Source: Talinum fruticosum (Eukaryota; Streptophyta; Magnoliopsida; Caryophyllales; Talinaceae). From it: a stretch of DNA of 64,000 bases. Location: contig JAITYX010000033.1 in assembly GCA_021018815.1 (NCBI GenBank), positions 248,001 through 312,000 of the forward strand, read 5' to 3'. The notes beneath the pieces were generated by a model that saw only the letters and a program-made list of their open reading frames with translations, was not told the DNA's origin and searched no databases. Position 1 is the stretch's first letter; each line of letters begins with the position of its first letter. Position numbers and translations under genes: made by a program. Positions 23,618 to 35,424 of the stretch are shown one piece after another.

Positions 23618-23929
23618 CCGATAAAGTGAACGAAATGAATTTAAAAAAAAAAGAAAGGATGACGATGATAAAGTGAACTATCATTAAAGCAATTAAAGAA
23701 GAGATTCAAGTGTCTTGAGAAATCTAGGCTCTCATTTATGATACTCGTTGTTATCTTTGAAGGTGCAACTACGTTCTTATTCATCACACTTTCAAAGAAG
23801 GGAATGCAGTTGGAGATTAGGTGGCCAAATTTGATCTTTGTATTTCTTCTTCTTTAGTTTGATTGTCTATCCCTTCTTCCTTTCTCTCCATTTTAGTGGA
23901 GTACAATTCAAATAGAACCCTTACGGGAA
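23351..23929. other. Intergenic with (AT)n microsatellite
   Basis: Holds an (AT)n run of about 21-22 units at 23568-23611 and no recognisable gene. The plus-strand open frame at 23349-23612 ends in the microsatellite and is not credible. Confidence 0.5.
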
Positions 23930-24140
23930 TATCAATAAAACATATAAAACTCATAATAAAATTAATGTTAAAAGACCAAGTTATCCTAAAGTTTAATTGA
24001 AAATGAAGACCGTAAATGGGAAAAGGAGAAAAAATAATTAATAAGGACAAATTTGGTAAATTAATCATCAATAAGTGACATATACTTGTGAAATGAAGAG
24101 GTTTAATTAAAATGACATGTATTATAAAATAAAGAAAGTA
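23930..24140. mobile_element. MITE family M1, right-part copy
   Basis: Contains the M1 core (GTTAAAAGACCAAGTTATCCT, TTAATCATCAATAAGTGACA) and the right terminus AAAATGACATGTATTATAAAA...AAAGTA. It starts a segment of about 480 bp that is duplicated at 26450-26945. Confidence 0.55.
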
Positions 24141-24184
24141 CTATCTAAATTGTCTATACCTTTTTAATTTAATTTATAATAATT

Positions 24185-24490
24185 AGTTAAATCAACTAGT
24201 AAATATACTTGAATGGATTCTTTGAATTTGTGAGTTGAACAGTTTTATACTAACGGCTAAATTCTAACAACTATTCGTCACTTGGACATTAATTCAATGA
24301 CATCTATTCAGCATTTGAACAGTTATCTACTATTGAAACAATTTATTTTGCCGACTAAGAGCATGGCCTTAAAGCTTGAGAAATCCAGTAATATTGATAA
24401 AAATATGGAGGAAGAATATTAAAATTGCCCAAGCTATTACGTATACATCACCAAAACTAGTCATTCATTTCACTTCCAGTAATTGGACAA
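24185..24490. repeat. Direct repeat D1, copy 1
   Basis: 24185-24415 matches 26715-26945 (shared words GTTGAACAGTTTTA, GCTTGAGAAATCCA, TAATATTGATAAAAATATG). 24420-24490 matches 22515-22590. With the adjacent M1 MITE the duplicated block is about 480 bp. Non-coding. 24491-25482 downstream holds nothing recognised apart from an A run near 25095-25109 and a short (GT)n at 25340-25358. Confidence 0.6.
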
Positions 24491-25482
24491 TTCAATCCGA
24501 GTCAAAGTAAGGGTGTGATGGGAGATATACTTAGATGGAGAGGGAGGTCGAAATTTGAGTGTGATTCGTCCCTATTTTGATGAAGCGAAATTGGGCGTAG
24601 ATGAATAGAGAGAAAGGTGGAAAAGGAACAACATAAATCAGCCATTCAAGATGATATCGTGTTGATGAGGTTCTTTCTCCATTGTAAATAAAAAATAAAA
24701 AAAAAAGAACAGACATTGAGAGGTTAGAGGAGTCGTTGGGTGTATCATGGAGTAACGGGGAGTGTGGTGATTAAGGTCAAATTCCCTTTACCTTTACAAT
24801 TGATTGATCTTTTGATGTAAGCAGAGAATTGTTGAATTCCTTATCTAACACCTGAAGGTGTAACTTATTAGTAGTAGTGGGTGATCCATAATGCGATCGA
24901 AAAAAAGTAGATGATTTTAAAGTTGAAAGTTAGAATATAATTATGTTTGATTGATTTCTGGAGTATTATTATAGTAAAAATTCTTATAGCTCAATTAAAT
25001 TATAATATTATTATGACGTGAATGGACCGTAGGATGCAAGTTTCTTTTTTAAAAAGAAGGGTAAGTTGGACCATCCGCTCGACTCCCTATTGTAAAAAAA
25101 AAAAAAAAAGTAAATCAACCAGTTTAAAGGGCAAGGGATATCATATGAGGCTGAAAACAACCCATTAGCACCACACTAGCTAAGAACCCATTAGCACCAC
25201 ACAGAGCAGGGCAAATCGCTTCCCTTGGGCATCAAACCTGTGGTGTGAGGTTCATTTCATGGTGCGGATATCATTGAGGCACTACCCGCTTCATATCATA
25301 CAAGAAGTTAACAACTGAATTGACGACTCAACTCAGTTTATGTGTGTGTGTGTGTGTTTTAAGTCATAATAGTAGAATATTTCATGAAGTGCTTGTTGAG
25401 GCTGAAAGGAACAATCAAGTGCTACATAATTGTCGAAAAAGTACTAAATTATCAAGCTTAGACAACTACACATTATCAAGTT

Positions 25483-26003
25483 TAGGGTTATATTCGAGCT
25501 AAGCCGAGCCCGAACTTGCTAAATTCAGAGCTCGGCTCGTGAGAATCTTTTGTAGCTCAAGCTTGGCTCACTGAAAGCTCGAGCATAAGCTCGCCTCATT
25601 AAAGGCTTTAGCTTGAGCTCGGCTCGTCCTTGATTCATTAGTCACTATACTTTTTTAAACTCTTATTTTTAGATTCAAAACTACACTTTATATACTACTA
25701 ATATAAACTTGAATTTAATTGAGACTTATTTTTTCTTGATAATCACAATACACACATACACTTAATTGAGGCTCGTTTGTAAAGCTCATTCGGTTCGTCA
25801 GCTCGTTCATTTGTCGGTTCGTTTAGATTTGGCTCGTGTAAGCTCAACGAGCTTATGAACTCCAAAATTACAAGTTCGAGCTTGGCACTATTCAGTTCAT
25901 CTCAGCTCAGCTCGGCTCAGCTTGCTACAAACTTGACTAACAAGTCTTTATGCGAGTCAACATACGAGAACTCGCGAGCTAGCTCGAATAAGATGCACCC
26001 CTA
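25483..26003. mobile_element. hAT-like MITE with GAGCTCGGCTCG repeats
   Basis: The ends form an inverted repeat: TAGGGTTATATTCGAGCT on the left, and the right reverse-complemented reads TAGGGGTGCATCTTATTCGAGCT. The interior is rich in AGCTCGGCTCG-type words in both orientations. The flanks ATCAAGTT and ATAAGCTT resemble a decayed 8-bp duplication. No coding capacity. The same word family occurs at 58940-59345. Confidence 0.6.
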
Positions 26004-26402
26004 ATAAGCTTAAATCACATCAATATAATAATTAATGCACACCTAATAAATAAATAAATATTGAAGACTCAATGGTTCATATTGAAATTAACAAGACTTT
26101 TAATTTGTGACCTACATTTAAACAACTAGATATGAATGTCAAATCCGACAAACATAAAATATCCTTTTCTTTTTATTTTTGCTTAGTCAGATTCTTATCC
26201 ATAATATTAAAATTGCAATGATATGTTTCTTGAAAAAACATTTCCTAAATGTCCTTTTTCGATCACACATACATACATACATACCTTTTTAGTAGCATAT
26301 AGAGTTTTAAGTCGCATTTTTGAAAATTAATAATATTAACCTATCACATTTAAAAGTAGAGATTTATATTTTTTTGTCAAAAATATTCCTTTATGAATTA
26401 TG
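26004..26402. other. Intergenic, nothing recognised
   Basis: AT-rich. A short CATA tetranucleotide run lies at 26269-26284. No gene is supported; the 65-codon plus-strand frame at 26320-26517 overlaps MITE sequence. Confidence 0.4.
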
Positions 26403-26672
26403 TACTCTTTCTTTTTCTCATTATTTGAAACTTTTTGGTTTTGAGGGAATATCAAAAAATACAAAATTTATGATAAAATTTATATTAAAATACCAAGTTA
26501 CTCTAAGGTTTAATTGAAAATAAGGAAAGTTAATGAAAAAGGGGAAAAAAGTCACTAATAAGGATAAATTTGATAAATTAGTCATTAATATGTTATTGAA
26601 TTTCTAAAATGACGGATATTGTAAAATAAAAAATTTAATTAAAATGACATATATTATGAAACGGATGGAGTA
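26403..26672. mobile_element. MITE family M1, complete copy, 270 bp
   Basis: The left end TACTCTTTCTTTTTCTCATT and the reverse complement of the right end TACTCCATCCGTTTCATAAT form imperfect inverted termini. The core AATTTATGATAAAATTTATA and ATACCAAGTTACTCTAAGG matches the copies at 15121, 23229 and 23930. Non-coding. Confidence 0.65.
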
Positions 26673-26714
26673 TTAGTTAAGTTATATCTATATTTTTTAC
26701 GTTAACGTATTATA

Positions 26715-26945
26715 ATCAACCAAACCAACTAATAAATATACTAAACACATTCCTTGAATTTGTCAGTTGAACAGTTTTAGACCAACAAATAAATTCTTAA
26801 CAAGTATTCGCCACTTGAACATCTATTCAGCGACATTTATCCATCACTCGAACAATTATCTATTATTCAAACAGTTTACTTGACTGAGTAATGTCATGGC
26901 ATTAGAGCTTGAGAAATCCACTAATATTGATAAAAATATGAAGAA
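26715..26945. repeat. Direct repeat D1, copy 2
   Basis: Matches 24185-24415. Both copies directly follow an M1 MITE right end, so MITE and flank were duplicated together. Confidence 0.6.
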
Positions 26946-27917
26946 GAAGGAAATCGCAGATCTTCCACATATCCAAACAGAAACTCTGTTTTTTTTTTTT
27001 TTTTTTTGGGCCCTATGGTCGGCTAAATTGTCAATAATCATGGCCCAATATTTGGGCTATGTTCAGTCTTGAATTTTCACCGTATAATTAAGCCCAAATT
27101 AACCACCCCCTAGCCTCTATGGACATTATGGGCTTTACTGGAATGAGATTCAGCGATTGGGTTGAGTGTGTGTTAACCAACTATAAACAAATTGCAAAAT
27201 TTTCTTACTTAGCTTCGGCTATCAACTTCCATTTTGGGGTCTCTAGATAAGTATGTCACAACTATTTCTTACACTTTTTGATGGTGTTTTCAGTTCACTT
27301 CATATATTTGGTTCAACAAATTTGACGGAAAAATTTCAGATTGTTGTAAATTTGAATTTCAAATCCACTTATAAATTTATATTTCAAAATTTTAAATCGA
27401 TATGAATTCAGATTATTCAATTCAAATCAAATTTGTGAGGTTTAGGTCAAGGCACCCATGTGAAACTATATATTTTCTAGGGAGTCGAAGGGGTCATTTC
27501 CCGTCTTTTGTAGAACTCTTCGTTTCACAGAAACTTAAGGAGGAGGAAGCTTTCTTTAAGTATCACTAGGGTTATACCCCTTGTTATGCAAGGACATCAA
27601 TTAAATTTTTAATAATTTAATTATTTTTAATTAATTTATAGTAATAAAAATTAATTATAAGTTAAAAATAGTTATTTTTTAAAAATAACAATAACAAATC
27701 GATATATTAGATTATATAATTTATTATAAACAATAAATAGATATGTCTCTTTATTTTTTCTATTTTGATTAATATATTTTTTATTCTTAATATCCATTAT
27801 ATTTAATGTTAATGTGAATGGTACTAACATTAAATTGAATTAAAATTACATTAAATCTACATATTTGGCATCTTACGTGACATCCTACGTGTCGCTCATA
27901 CATTATTTCAACTCAAA

Positions 27918-27921
<4 letters not shown>
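26946..27921. other. Intergenic, nothing recognised
   Basis: A T run at 26990-27007, then ordinary AT-rich DNA. No open frame, RNA gene or element ends are supported. Confidence 0.4.

Positions 27922-28005
<84 letters not shown>
27922..28005. repeat. (AT)n microsatellite, about 41 units
   Basis: The longest simple repeat in the window, uninterrupted TA/AT. Confidence 0.95.
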
Positions 28006-28007
<2 letters not shown>

Positions 28008-29180
28008 ATCCAAGAACAAATAACCTAAAATTTGGTCATCAAATCCATTACACAAGTTTACAATACTAAATTTATACAATAATCCATGGTATGGATAAGT
28101 ATAACTAGTTGAAATTAAATGAATGAGATGTCAATTGCACATACGGTTTCATTAGATATCTTACAATTAGAATCCCTTTTTTCTAATCAAGTTCCTCCAT
28201 CACAATAAACCTAATTAAATCCGGAGATAATACACTTTTTGGAAGATAGAAAAACGAAACAATCAGCCTATTGATATGGAAAGAAACGAAGTACTCTCCT
28301 TCGAATCCAGAAAACAACTCTCATAAATCATTTCTGCTTTTGGAAGATAGAGGTATGAAATAATCAACCTATTTGCTATTGAAAGATCCAAAATATTTTG
28401 CCGAATATGTTATTTCGGGGTCCAATAGAATTCATAGGTATGAGAAGAATAACATTCCAAAAGCTAACATACTATGTTGGGAAAGACAATTCTACGAATG
28501 CACAAGAAAGAAATTCATAAGAAACTACATTGTATATGTTACTCTTGCGTTCATTCATTTTCTATTCAAACTCATAATTTGTTAGCACCTTTTCCCAGCA
28601 AAGTGTGCCCGGCCAAGCTTCCCCATAGTTAAGGAATCCGCCACCATCAACCACCTCCATACCTCTCACAGTCGTGGTCACTAGCACTTACCGCCTACGG
28701 CGATAGCCAAGCGGCCCACGTTGCACAGTTGACGATAGTACACACTATCAACCCCACTTTAGTAATGCGCGTAATTTAAATTTTTTTAAACATAGTGAAA
28801 GATCAAATATGATCAACTTATAAGGTTCATTATGTGTTGTCACACTTGATTTATATAATTGACAATTCATTAAACGATATGTGTGAAATTTAGAGGAAAA
28901 GAAAAAAATCAACAAAAAGAAAATCGAGGAAAAATGATGAAGAGGAGTAAATTTTTTTTGGCACGGTTTTCATTTAACATGGGCTGGTGGGAGTATGAGT
29001 TGGTGAGATGAGAATGAGACAAGTTGGAGGTTGACTCTAGATTGACCAGGCTGGCCCTGACAAATTCACTACACCAAATACTTAAAGGATGCAACTTAAT
29101 TTTAACAATGGTGGGAAAAATTCTCTATCAACCAATTCTTGCATTGGTACACGTACTTAGAGATTAATTCTAGATGATAT
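28006..29180. other. Intergenic, no supported gene
   Basis: Contains a 70-codon plus-strand open frame (28373-28585) with no recognised domain, and a less AT-rich patch at 28590-28760 of unknown origin. Neither is convincing as a gene. Confidence 0.35.
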
Positions 29181-29199
29181 GGTCGGAAACATATTCTTA

Positions 29200-29520
29200 A
29201 AATATGAATTTATTTCTAAGCCTTCAATTATAAGTTTAAATTTTTATTGATTTAATTCTTGAACATAGTATCGAACCTTCCCGAGCTAGAGGTCTCATGT
29301 TCGAATCTCATCAAACCGTAATGTTGATTATAGCCTAAGGTAAGGAGAGCTTTTGCTATATCCAACCTTTAACCCTAAATGACATTTGCATAAGGGAGCA
29401 TATTAGAGTGAGTATAAACCTATTCTTTGGGATTTAACATTAGTTTAAACGTTTGGTTGAGTTGATTTTTAAACAAATATTAATGCAGTCTTTATTCTGC
29501 TACATCATAGATTTTCAACA
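29200..29520 (+). mobile_element. Probable tRNA-derived SINE or similar short retroelement
   Basis: A box-B-like Pol III promoter word, CATGTTCGAATCTCAT, lies at about 29308-29323, after GAGCTAGAGGTC. A body follows with GAGCATATTAGAGTGAGTAT and AACGTTTGGTTGAGTTGATT. The layout, with a B box near the head and a unique body, suits a plant SINE. The ends and target duplication were not resolved. Confidence 0.35.
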
Positions 29521-30279
29521 AAAAAAAATTTATTTTCATTCAGTTATTTCCCTTTCGTTAGATTTTATTTAAGTCATAAACCTTTTTATATCTCTTCCAC
29601 CAAAACTTTATATCTAAATAGGTGGTTTAGAACTTATAAATAGTTGAGCACACATATATATGAAAATAATTAATAATTACTAAAACCTCTATCCCCGATA
29701 AAAATTGTGTCCAACTTTGACATGGTACACTAGTACTCATTTTTATAAAGAACAACATATTAAAATATTTAAATGAGATAATATTACGAATTGTTATGAA
29801 AATAGTCGAGGATCGAGTAAGTGTGAATCTCTCATAAGAGAAGTTTAGTCTAGCTAGTCACAATTATTATTCTCACTTATATAAATATTAAAGAGTACCC
29901 TCAAGTTTTTGACATTAATGTACATATTTCCAGCCAATATTATGAATTTTGTTAGTATGCATGCTTTTTTTTTGCGAACACGAATGAAATAATAAGGGAA
30001 TATTTTATATTTATTTGAATTTTTACTATTGAATATTTACTATTATTGCCTACATTTTTAAGAATCAAGTCGTTTGAATTCTGCTTAAGCTTTGGTTTGG
30101 TGGAAATCCCTTGGAGCTTTATAAAAGCCAAATGAATTCCATTTCAATAAGTAAACGCCATTTTGAAATAATGGGACGAGGATAAGTTAAAGTAGTCCAC
30201 ATCTTCTAGGCTTTGGGGCCTCGTTGGACGGCTTTAGTTGCACTGTGGCATGGCAATTGTAATGATCACTACCTTTGAA
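29521..30279. other. Intergenic, nothing recognised
   Basis: AT-rich sequence without supported features. Confidence 0.4.
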
Positions 30280-30541
30280 TAGTAGTAGACAGACGGGGTA
30301 AAAGTGATTGTCCCAAATTAATGACTTAAAATTGTAATTCGATTCAAACCCGATTCGAACAGATACGATCCGAATATTTTCGGTTAAACTATTTCGTTTT
30401 TATAAGATAAATTTGTTGGACCAAAATTCAACCCGATCTTAACCGAAGTAGAACTCAATTGAATCTAAATGACCTAAACGTGACCCAATCCGAACTAACT
30501 CAAACTGTAATTTACCTAAATGACCTGATTGTTAGGTCTAA
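30280..30541. mobile_element. Probable hAT-like MITE remnant with CCGAA-type repeats
   Basis: The right end reverse-complemented reads TAGACCTAACAATCAGGTCA, close to the termini at 1572 (TAGACC) and 42567 (TAGACCTAGCAAATGGGTCA). The interior has degenerate CCCGATTCGAA and ACCCGATCTTAACCGAA words as in 1572-2160. The left end is uncertain and no target duplication was found. Confidence 0.4.
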
Positions 30542-33500
30542 GTAGATTACACTAGGCAACTTTTATACACCCCCACCCCTTCCCTCCCAATCCAAGTAGA
30601 ATGAATACAGATATCAAAGCAGAAATTATACTTATAAAATTGAGTTTACAGACTCAAATTATCATATATAATTTTTATTTTAATTTTTAAAATCCTTTTT
30701 AAAAAAGTTTATATTTGTTCTTCCAAATTATTTCTTATTATCAGAACTAAAAACATTAATTCATGATATAAGTGAGGGTGATCTAATAGGAGAAATACTA
30801 CCTTTTACATTAGGGAGATGAGTTGGATATCAACTTAGGTTAAAGACCAAAGATCAAATAAGAAAAAAACTCATGAATAGTTTTCTCTGTTTGTCTGCTT
30901 TTTTAATTTTTTATTTTTGTGCTATCAAATGGTGAATTGTTTTGTGTTGGGCATGGTGTGTGGTATTGCCTGTCGCAATCAACTTGAACACCTGGTGCCT
31001 AAATTAGTTATTTAATTAGTACTATGAATTTACGACTTTTACGAGTCCACTATTGGGTTGGGTGTGCATGATGTGATTGTTGACCCTTGTTAGTTGTCAT
31101 AGGTTACAACTTACAACAATTAATATTGAATATATAGTATAATTTTTACCAGAAAATTACTATTCTAAAGAGTAAAAAATAGTGATTGGACTGTATGCAC
31201 TATTTACTGTTCATCTGAAGTGGTGGCTTAACATGTCTAAGCCTATTTTTTACCAATGCAAAAAATTATGAGTTTAAATTTCACCTTGCTTGTTTATATC
31301 GATTAATTTAATATGCAATGCTTTTTATACATTATACATTTAGGCGTGTTTGAAATGAATAGTAAAATTAACTCGTTATAGTTGTTATAATTGAGAGATT
31401 AGTCGTTGTAGTTGTTATAGACGAAGTGAGCTGAAATTGTTAAGCTGTTATAGATAAAATGAGCTCAAATATTTAGCTGTAATACTCGTTATAGTTGAAC
31501 TGAGTTGAAAACTATATAAATGTTTGTTAAAATGTCATTTGAACGAGTCTTTATAGAGAACTGTTTAACCTTTTGGAGCAAGAGTTTATAGAATTTCAAA
31601 TTTTTGTGAGAGTCCGTACTTCAAATAACCTGTCAAGTTTTGATGTCTGGTCACCTTCTTTTATAGAAATTGTAATTTTTTTCATGTAACCTTGAGTATA
31701 ATCACAAAGGCTAGTCTATGCATAAAAAATAAAAATAAAAAGGTTTGGTTCAAATACAATTTACAACTATAAATAAATTTTATCTTTTTGCAATAAAAAT
31801 TGATAAATATTTAATAGGGAATGATGAGATAGCTTCTACTTTCAGGGAAGATTCATGTAGAAGTAGAAGGCAATATGGCTTGCTTTGCAGGCAGAAATTT
31901 CCCCATTACTCTATCCTGAAGATCAATTTTTAGACGCCAATATTGGGTCCTCACTCACCCTTGCATATATAATAAATGGAAAAAAATATAATTATTTTTT
32001 AAATAAGAACACAAATTTTAAAAATATATTGAGAAAAAACTTAGCCAATTTTTTAAAAGATTAATTAATGGAAGCAATTATAATTAAGAACATAAATTGT
32101 GGACTGTCTTACATCACGTCTCAAAAATCAAGGCCAAGCACGTGAGAGAATATGATCACATAAGGTCAAAGTCATCGTCTAGGTATTAGCTTCCCTAGAT
32201 AATACACAATAATATGATTATTAATTACGTTTTTTATTTTAATTAGGGACATAATACCCTTTGGACTATAAATATTTAAATTAAAAGTCTTTTCAATAAG
32301 TTTGTTTTTAGCGATTCGAATATTTGATCTGTTCATAATTGAGCTGAGATCATTCCTATCTCATCAAGTAATACTTTATTCCTTTTATTTTACAATAATT
32401 TATTAATGTTACATGATTTTAAAAAAATTCACAAGCTTAAACTCTACTTTGTAGATTTTCTAAAATTTGCAAATGAGGTGACCAAATACAATGTACTTTT
32501 ACATTTTTTTTTTGCTGATTTCTAAAAGTATATGTGGCACATAACAATATTGAATAAGATCGATTTTTTTTTTAATAGAAAGATCGAAAAATTTGGGATG
32601 AGGGATTATTGTGGATAACACAAATCACCATTTGATTGACCCTTAAATTGACTAATAAAAAGTATATTGTCCTATTTGTTTCTCTAAAATAATAATGATT
32701 ATAAATTCGGAATTGAAAGTAGACTTTAATTTAAGATCGGAACGAACTGACAAATTTAAAAGAAGGAAAAATGTTACTTACATAGTGGAATTCAAAAAAC
32801 AAATACAAAATGGTCATAAAATTTGTTAAATTATATTATGTATTTTGTATATTATTAATTAATATTTTTTAATATTAGTTGTGAAAAGTTAGTAATATTA
32901 GCTCTAAACCCTTCAAAGTAACTAATCATTTTTTTTGTTTGAAATTACTCTTCCTTAGTATGGCATTTGGTAGATTCTCTCAATTTATATTAATAAGTTA
33001 AACTACTAAATTTACTAAATCTATTTTCTTCAATCAATTGGCTAAACAACTATAACAATAACTAAATTATAACAATTATCAATTTATTAAACAACATGTT
33101 ATCCATTATTCTGAAAACTATTCTTGATGAACATGATCTTACAAAAAAAAAAATCCTGGTAAATTAATTCTTAAAAACAAAGAGTAAATATGATGATAAA
33201 AAATTTATTTAATTTGTTGGTATTTTAATTTCTCTTATCCAATCAATTTTTTATAATATGTACTGTCAAATAGACAAGTATGATCCATAAATTTAATGAA
33301 ACTACTTGTATTATTATTTTAACTATCTTGAGTAGTATAAGTCATTAGTAAAACCGATGATAATAATAACTTTATGGATTTAATTTGTGAGATAAAAGTG
33401 AATATAAAGTGTCATGCTCTAAATCGAGAACACAGATATTACATAAAGGTTTAGTTAAAATCGAGTCGTTCAAACAAACAGGCTGGTAAGTTAACTACTC

Positions 33501-33700
33501 CCTTTCAGATAATGAAAATTTGATGCTAATTTCATCAATCTAACATGAAATTAGTGTGTTTGGGAAGGCTGTTGATGCTGGTAAAATTTGTGATAGTAGC
33601 CACTAGCGAGTAGAGTAGGCTAGTAGTAGTACCCAGAAGCACATTTTATATGACTTTCCTGTCAAGAGAGAAACATCTACTGTACTGTCAAGTTCATTTT
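30542..33700. other. Intergenic, AT-rich
   Basis: No gene is supported. Around 31370-31530 degenerate copies of a GTTATAGTTG-type word recur. Around 31200-31300 and 32290-32390 there are weak box-like words that could be old SINE relics. The 62-codon frame at 31745-31933 is not recognised. Confidence 0.35.
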
Positions 33701-33710
33701 TTTATATAAA
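33701..33710 (+). promoter_or_regulatory. TATA box of the GT29 gene
   Basis: TTTATATAAA, followed about 30 bases later by a C-rich leader (from about 33735), lies 380-500 bases before the candidate start codons. It is the only good TATA element at a plausible distance. Confidence 0.5.
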
Positions 33711-33873
33711 ATTCTCAGATCAGATTCCCACCTTCCTGTATCACGGCACCAATCTCCCACTTTCTCAGTACCAAGCAAGTTCCTCCTTACTCATAGCCGC
33801 CCCAATTGCCCAGAAAAATCTTGGGATTTTCCCTTTACTCACCACCGGCTCTGCTTCTTTGCTCCAAATCTGT

Positions 33874-34042
33874 AGGTAGCGTTTCTTTCAGTCTCTCTCT
33901 CTTTTTCTGTCTGTATTATAGCTGAGATTTTGGTTCGTTTTTTTTTTGTCTTCTGCCTTTTCCTCATACATGGTGCTATATAGTATGAATTTCTACTTGT
34001 AGTGAATGAAAGCTTGGGTTTTTCTTTGTGGGTCCTGATTAG
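33874..34042 (+). promoter_or_regulatory. Possible 5'-leader intron of the GT29 gene
   Basis: Donor-like TGTAG|GTAGCG near 33874 and acceptor-like CCTGATTAG ending near 34042. If retained, this stretch would put two short upstream reading frames (ATG near 33970 and 34004) before the coding start. Splicing would remove both. Inferred from motif only. Confidence 0.3.
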
Positions 34043-34203
34043 CAGAAGCTCTAGTGAAGTTATTTTGAGTTTTTGTGTTCATTTGAATGGTAGAGGGTGA
34101 AGATGAATGGTCTGAATCAAAACCCATATACTCGATCTATGCTAATTGTTCACAGAAAACTATAGCACATATTATCCATCGGTCCGGGACCTTTTCAGCT
34201 CCA

Positions 34204-35424
34204 ATGAAAAGGACGGTCCGACCCGTTTTCAGTGTGCTGCTGCTCATTGTGGTTGCCGCCACATTTGGTTGCCGGGTTGCGATTAGAAATGGGTTTGGAT
34301 CCATTTATGGGGATGGGGATGGTGGGAGCCATTTTTGGGGTTCTGGGTCTGATGAATCATCAGCAAATGACCCACCTGTGGATTTCCCTCTGTTCAATTC
34401 CACATTGCTCAAATTGGCTGAGGTTGAGGCTGGTGAGACCAAATTGAAGCAGGAAATTGAGCAATTGCTTGAGGGCAATTTTGGTAGTCCTGCTCGCCTC
34501 CGGACCTTTGCCACATGGCGGAGGTTCTTCAACAGCGCTGATATGCGTGCCAGAACCTCGAGAGGGATGCCAGTGAGCCTCCGGTCACCGGCATTCCGTA
34601 GGATTTGGTTGGATTTTAGGAGGGCTTTGAGTGATTGGGCAAGGAAGAAGAGGTTTCAACCTGATATCATGGAGGAATTAGTGGACCTTGTGAAGGTCCC
34701 CATTGATAGGCATAATGGTGTAGAGGTTGGCACAAAAGGGAAGAGGTATTCATCTTGTGCTGTGGTGGGCAATAGTGGGATTTTGTTGACTAAAGAGCTT
34801 GGGGATCAAATTGATAGCCATGAAGCTGTGATTCGGTTGAACAATGCTAGGATTGAATCCTATCGGAAGAATGTTGGTTCAAAAACAACTATCTCCTTTG
34901 TAAATAGCAACATTGTGCATCTTTGTGCAAGGAGGGAGGATTGTTTTTGCCACCCATATGGGGCTAATGTTCCCATAGTTATGTACATGTGCCAACCCAT
35001 GCAATTCCTAGACTATGTTGTATGCAATTCTTCCCACAAGTCACCCTTGATTGTCACTGATCCACGGTTTGATGTGTTATGTGCCCGGGTTGTGAAGTAT
35101 TACTCTTTGAAAAGGTTTGCAGATGGATCAAAGAACAAGACATTTGAGCAATGGAACTCTTCCCACGATGGCTCCTTATTCCATTACTCCTCGGGCATGC
35201 AAGCAGTGATGTTGGCTTTGGGGTTATGTGACCAAGTTAGCTTGTTTGGCTTCGGGAAATCAACATCAGCCAAGCACCATTACCATACTAATCAGAAAGC
35301 TGAGCTCACCTTGCATGATTACCAGGCAGAGTATAACTTCTATCAGGATTTGGTGGAAAGGCCTCATTCAATACCTTTCATCCCCCACGGGTTCAAGTTC
35401 CCTCCTGTGGTAATACATCGTTGA
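34204..35424 (+). CDS. GALT29A: GT29 sialyltransferase-like glycosyltransferase, GALT29A-like
   Basis: The predicted product is a Golgi type II membrane protein of 406 residues. A short cytosolic tail (MKRTVRPVF) is followed by a hydrophobic anchor at about residues 9-23. The GT29 catalytic domain shows sialylmotif L ([20 protein letters not shown] and on to [12 protein letters not shown], about 185-235), sialylmotif S ([24 protein letters not shown], about 327-350) and the motif III type [11 protein letters not shown] (about 358-368), followed by the HDYQAEY region. Plant GT29 members do not make sialic acid linkages; Arabidopsis GALT29A is a beta-galactosyltransferase acting on type II arabinogalactan, and the N-terminus here resembles it most. 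The coding region is uninterrupted. An in-frame ATG at 34087 would add 39 residues. I prefer 34204 because it gives the usual short tail before the anchor. Confidence 0.85.
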   Translation: MKRTVRPVFSVLLLIVVAATFGCRVAIRNGFGSIYGDGDGGSHFWGSGSDESSANDPPVDFPLFNSTLLKLAEVEAGETKLKQEIEQLLEGNFGSPARLRTFATWRRFFNSADMRARTSRGMPVSLRSPAFRRIWLDFRRALSDWARKKRFQPDIMEELVDLVKVPIDRHNGVEVGTKGKRYSSCAVVGNSGILLTKELGDQIDSHEAVIRLNNARIESYRKNVGSKTTISFVNSNIVHLCARREDCFCHPYGANVPIVMYMCQPMQFLDYVVCNSSHKSPLIVTDPRFDVLCARVVKYYSLKRFADGSKNKTFEQWNSSHDGSLFHYSSGMQAVMLALGLCDQVSLFGFGKSTSAKHHYHTNQKAELTLHDYQAEYNFYQDLVERPHSIPFIPHGFKFPPVVIHR

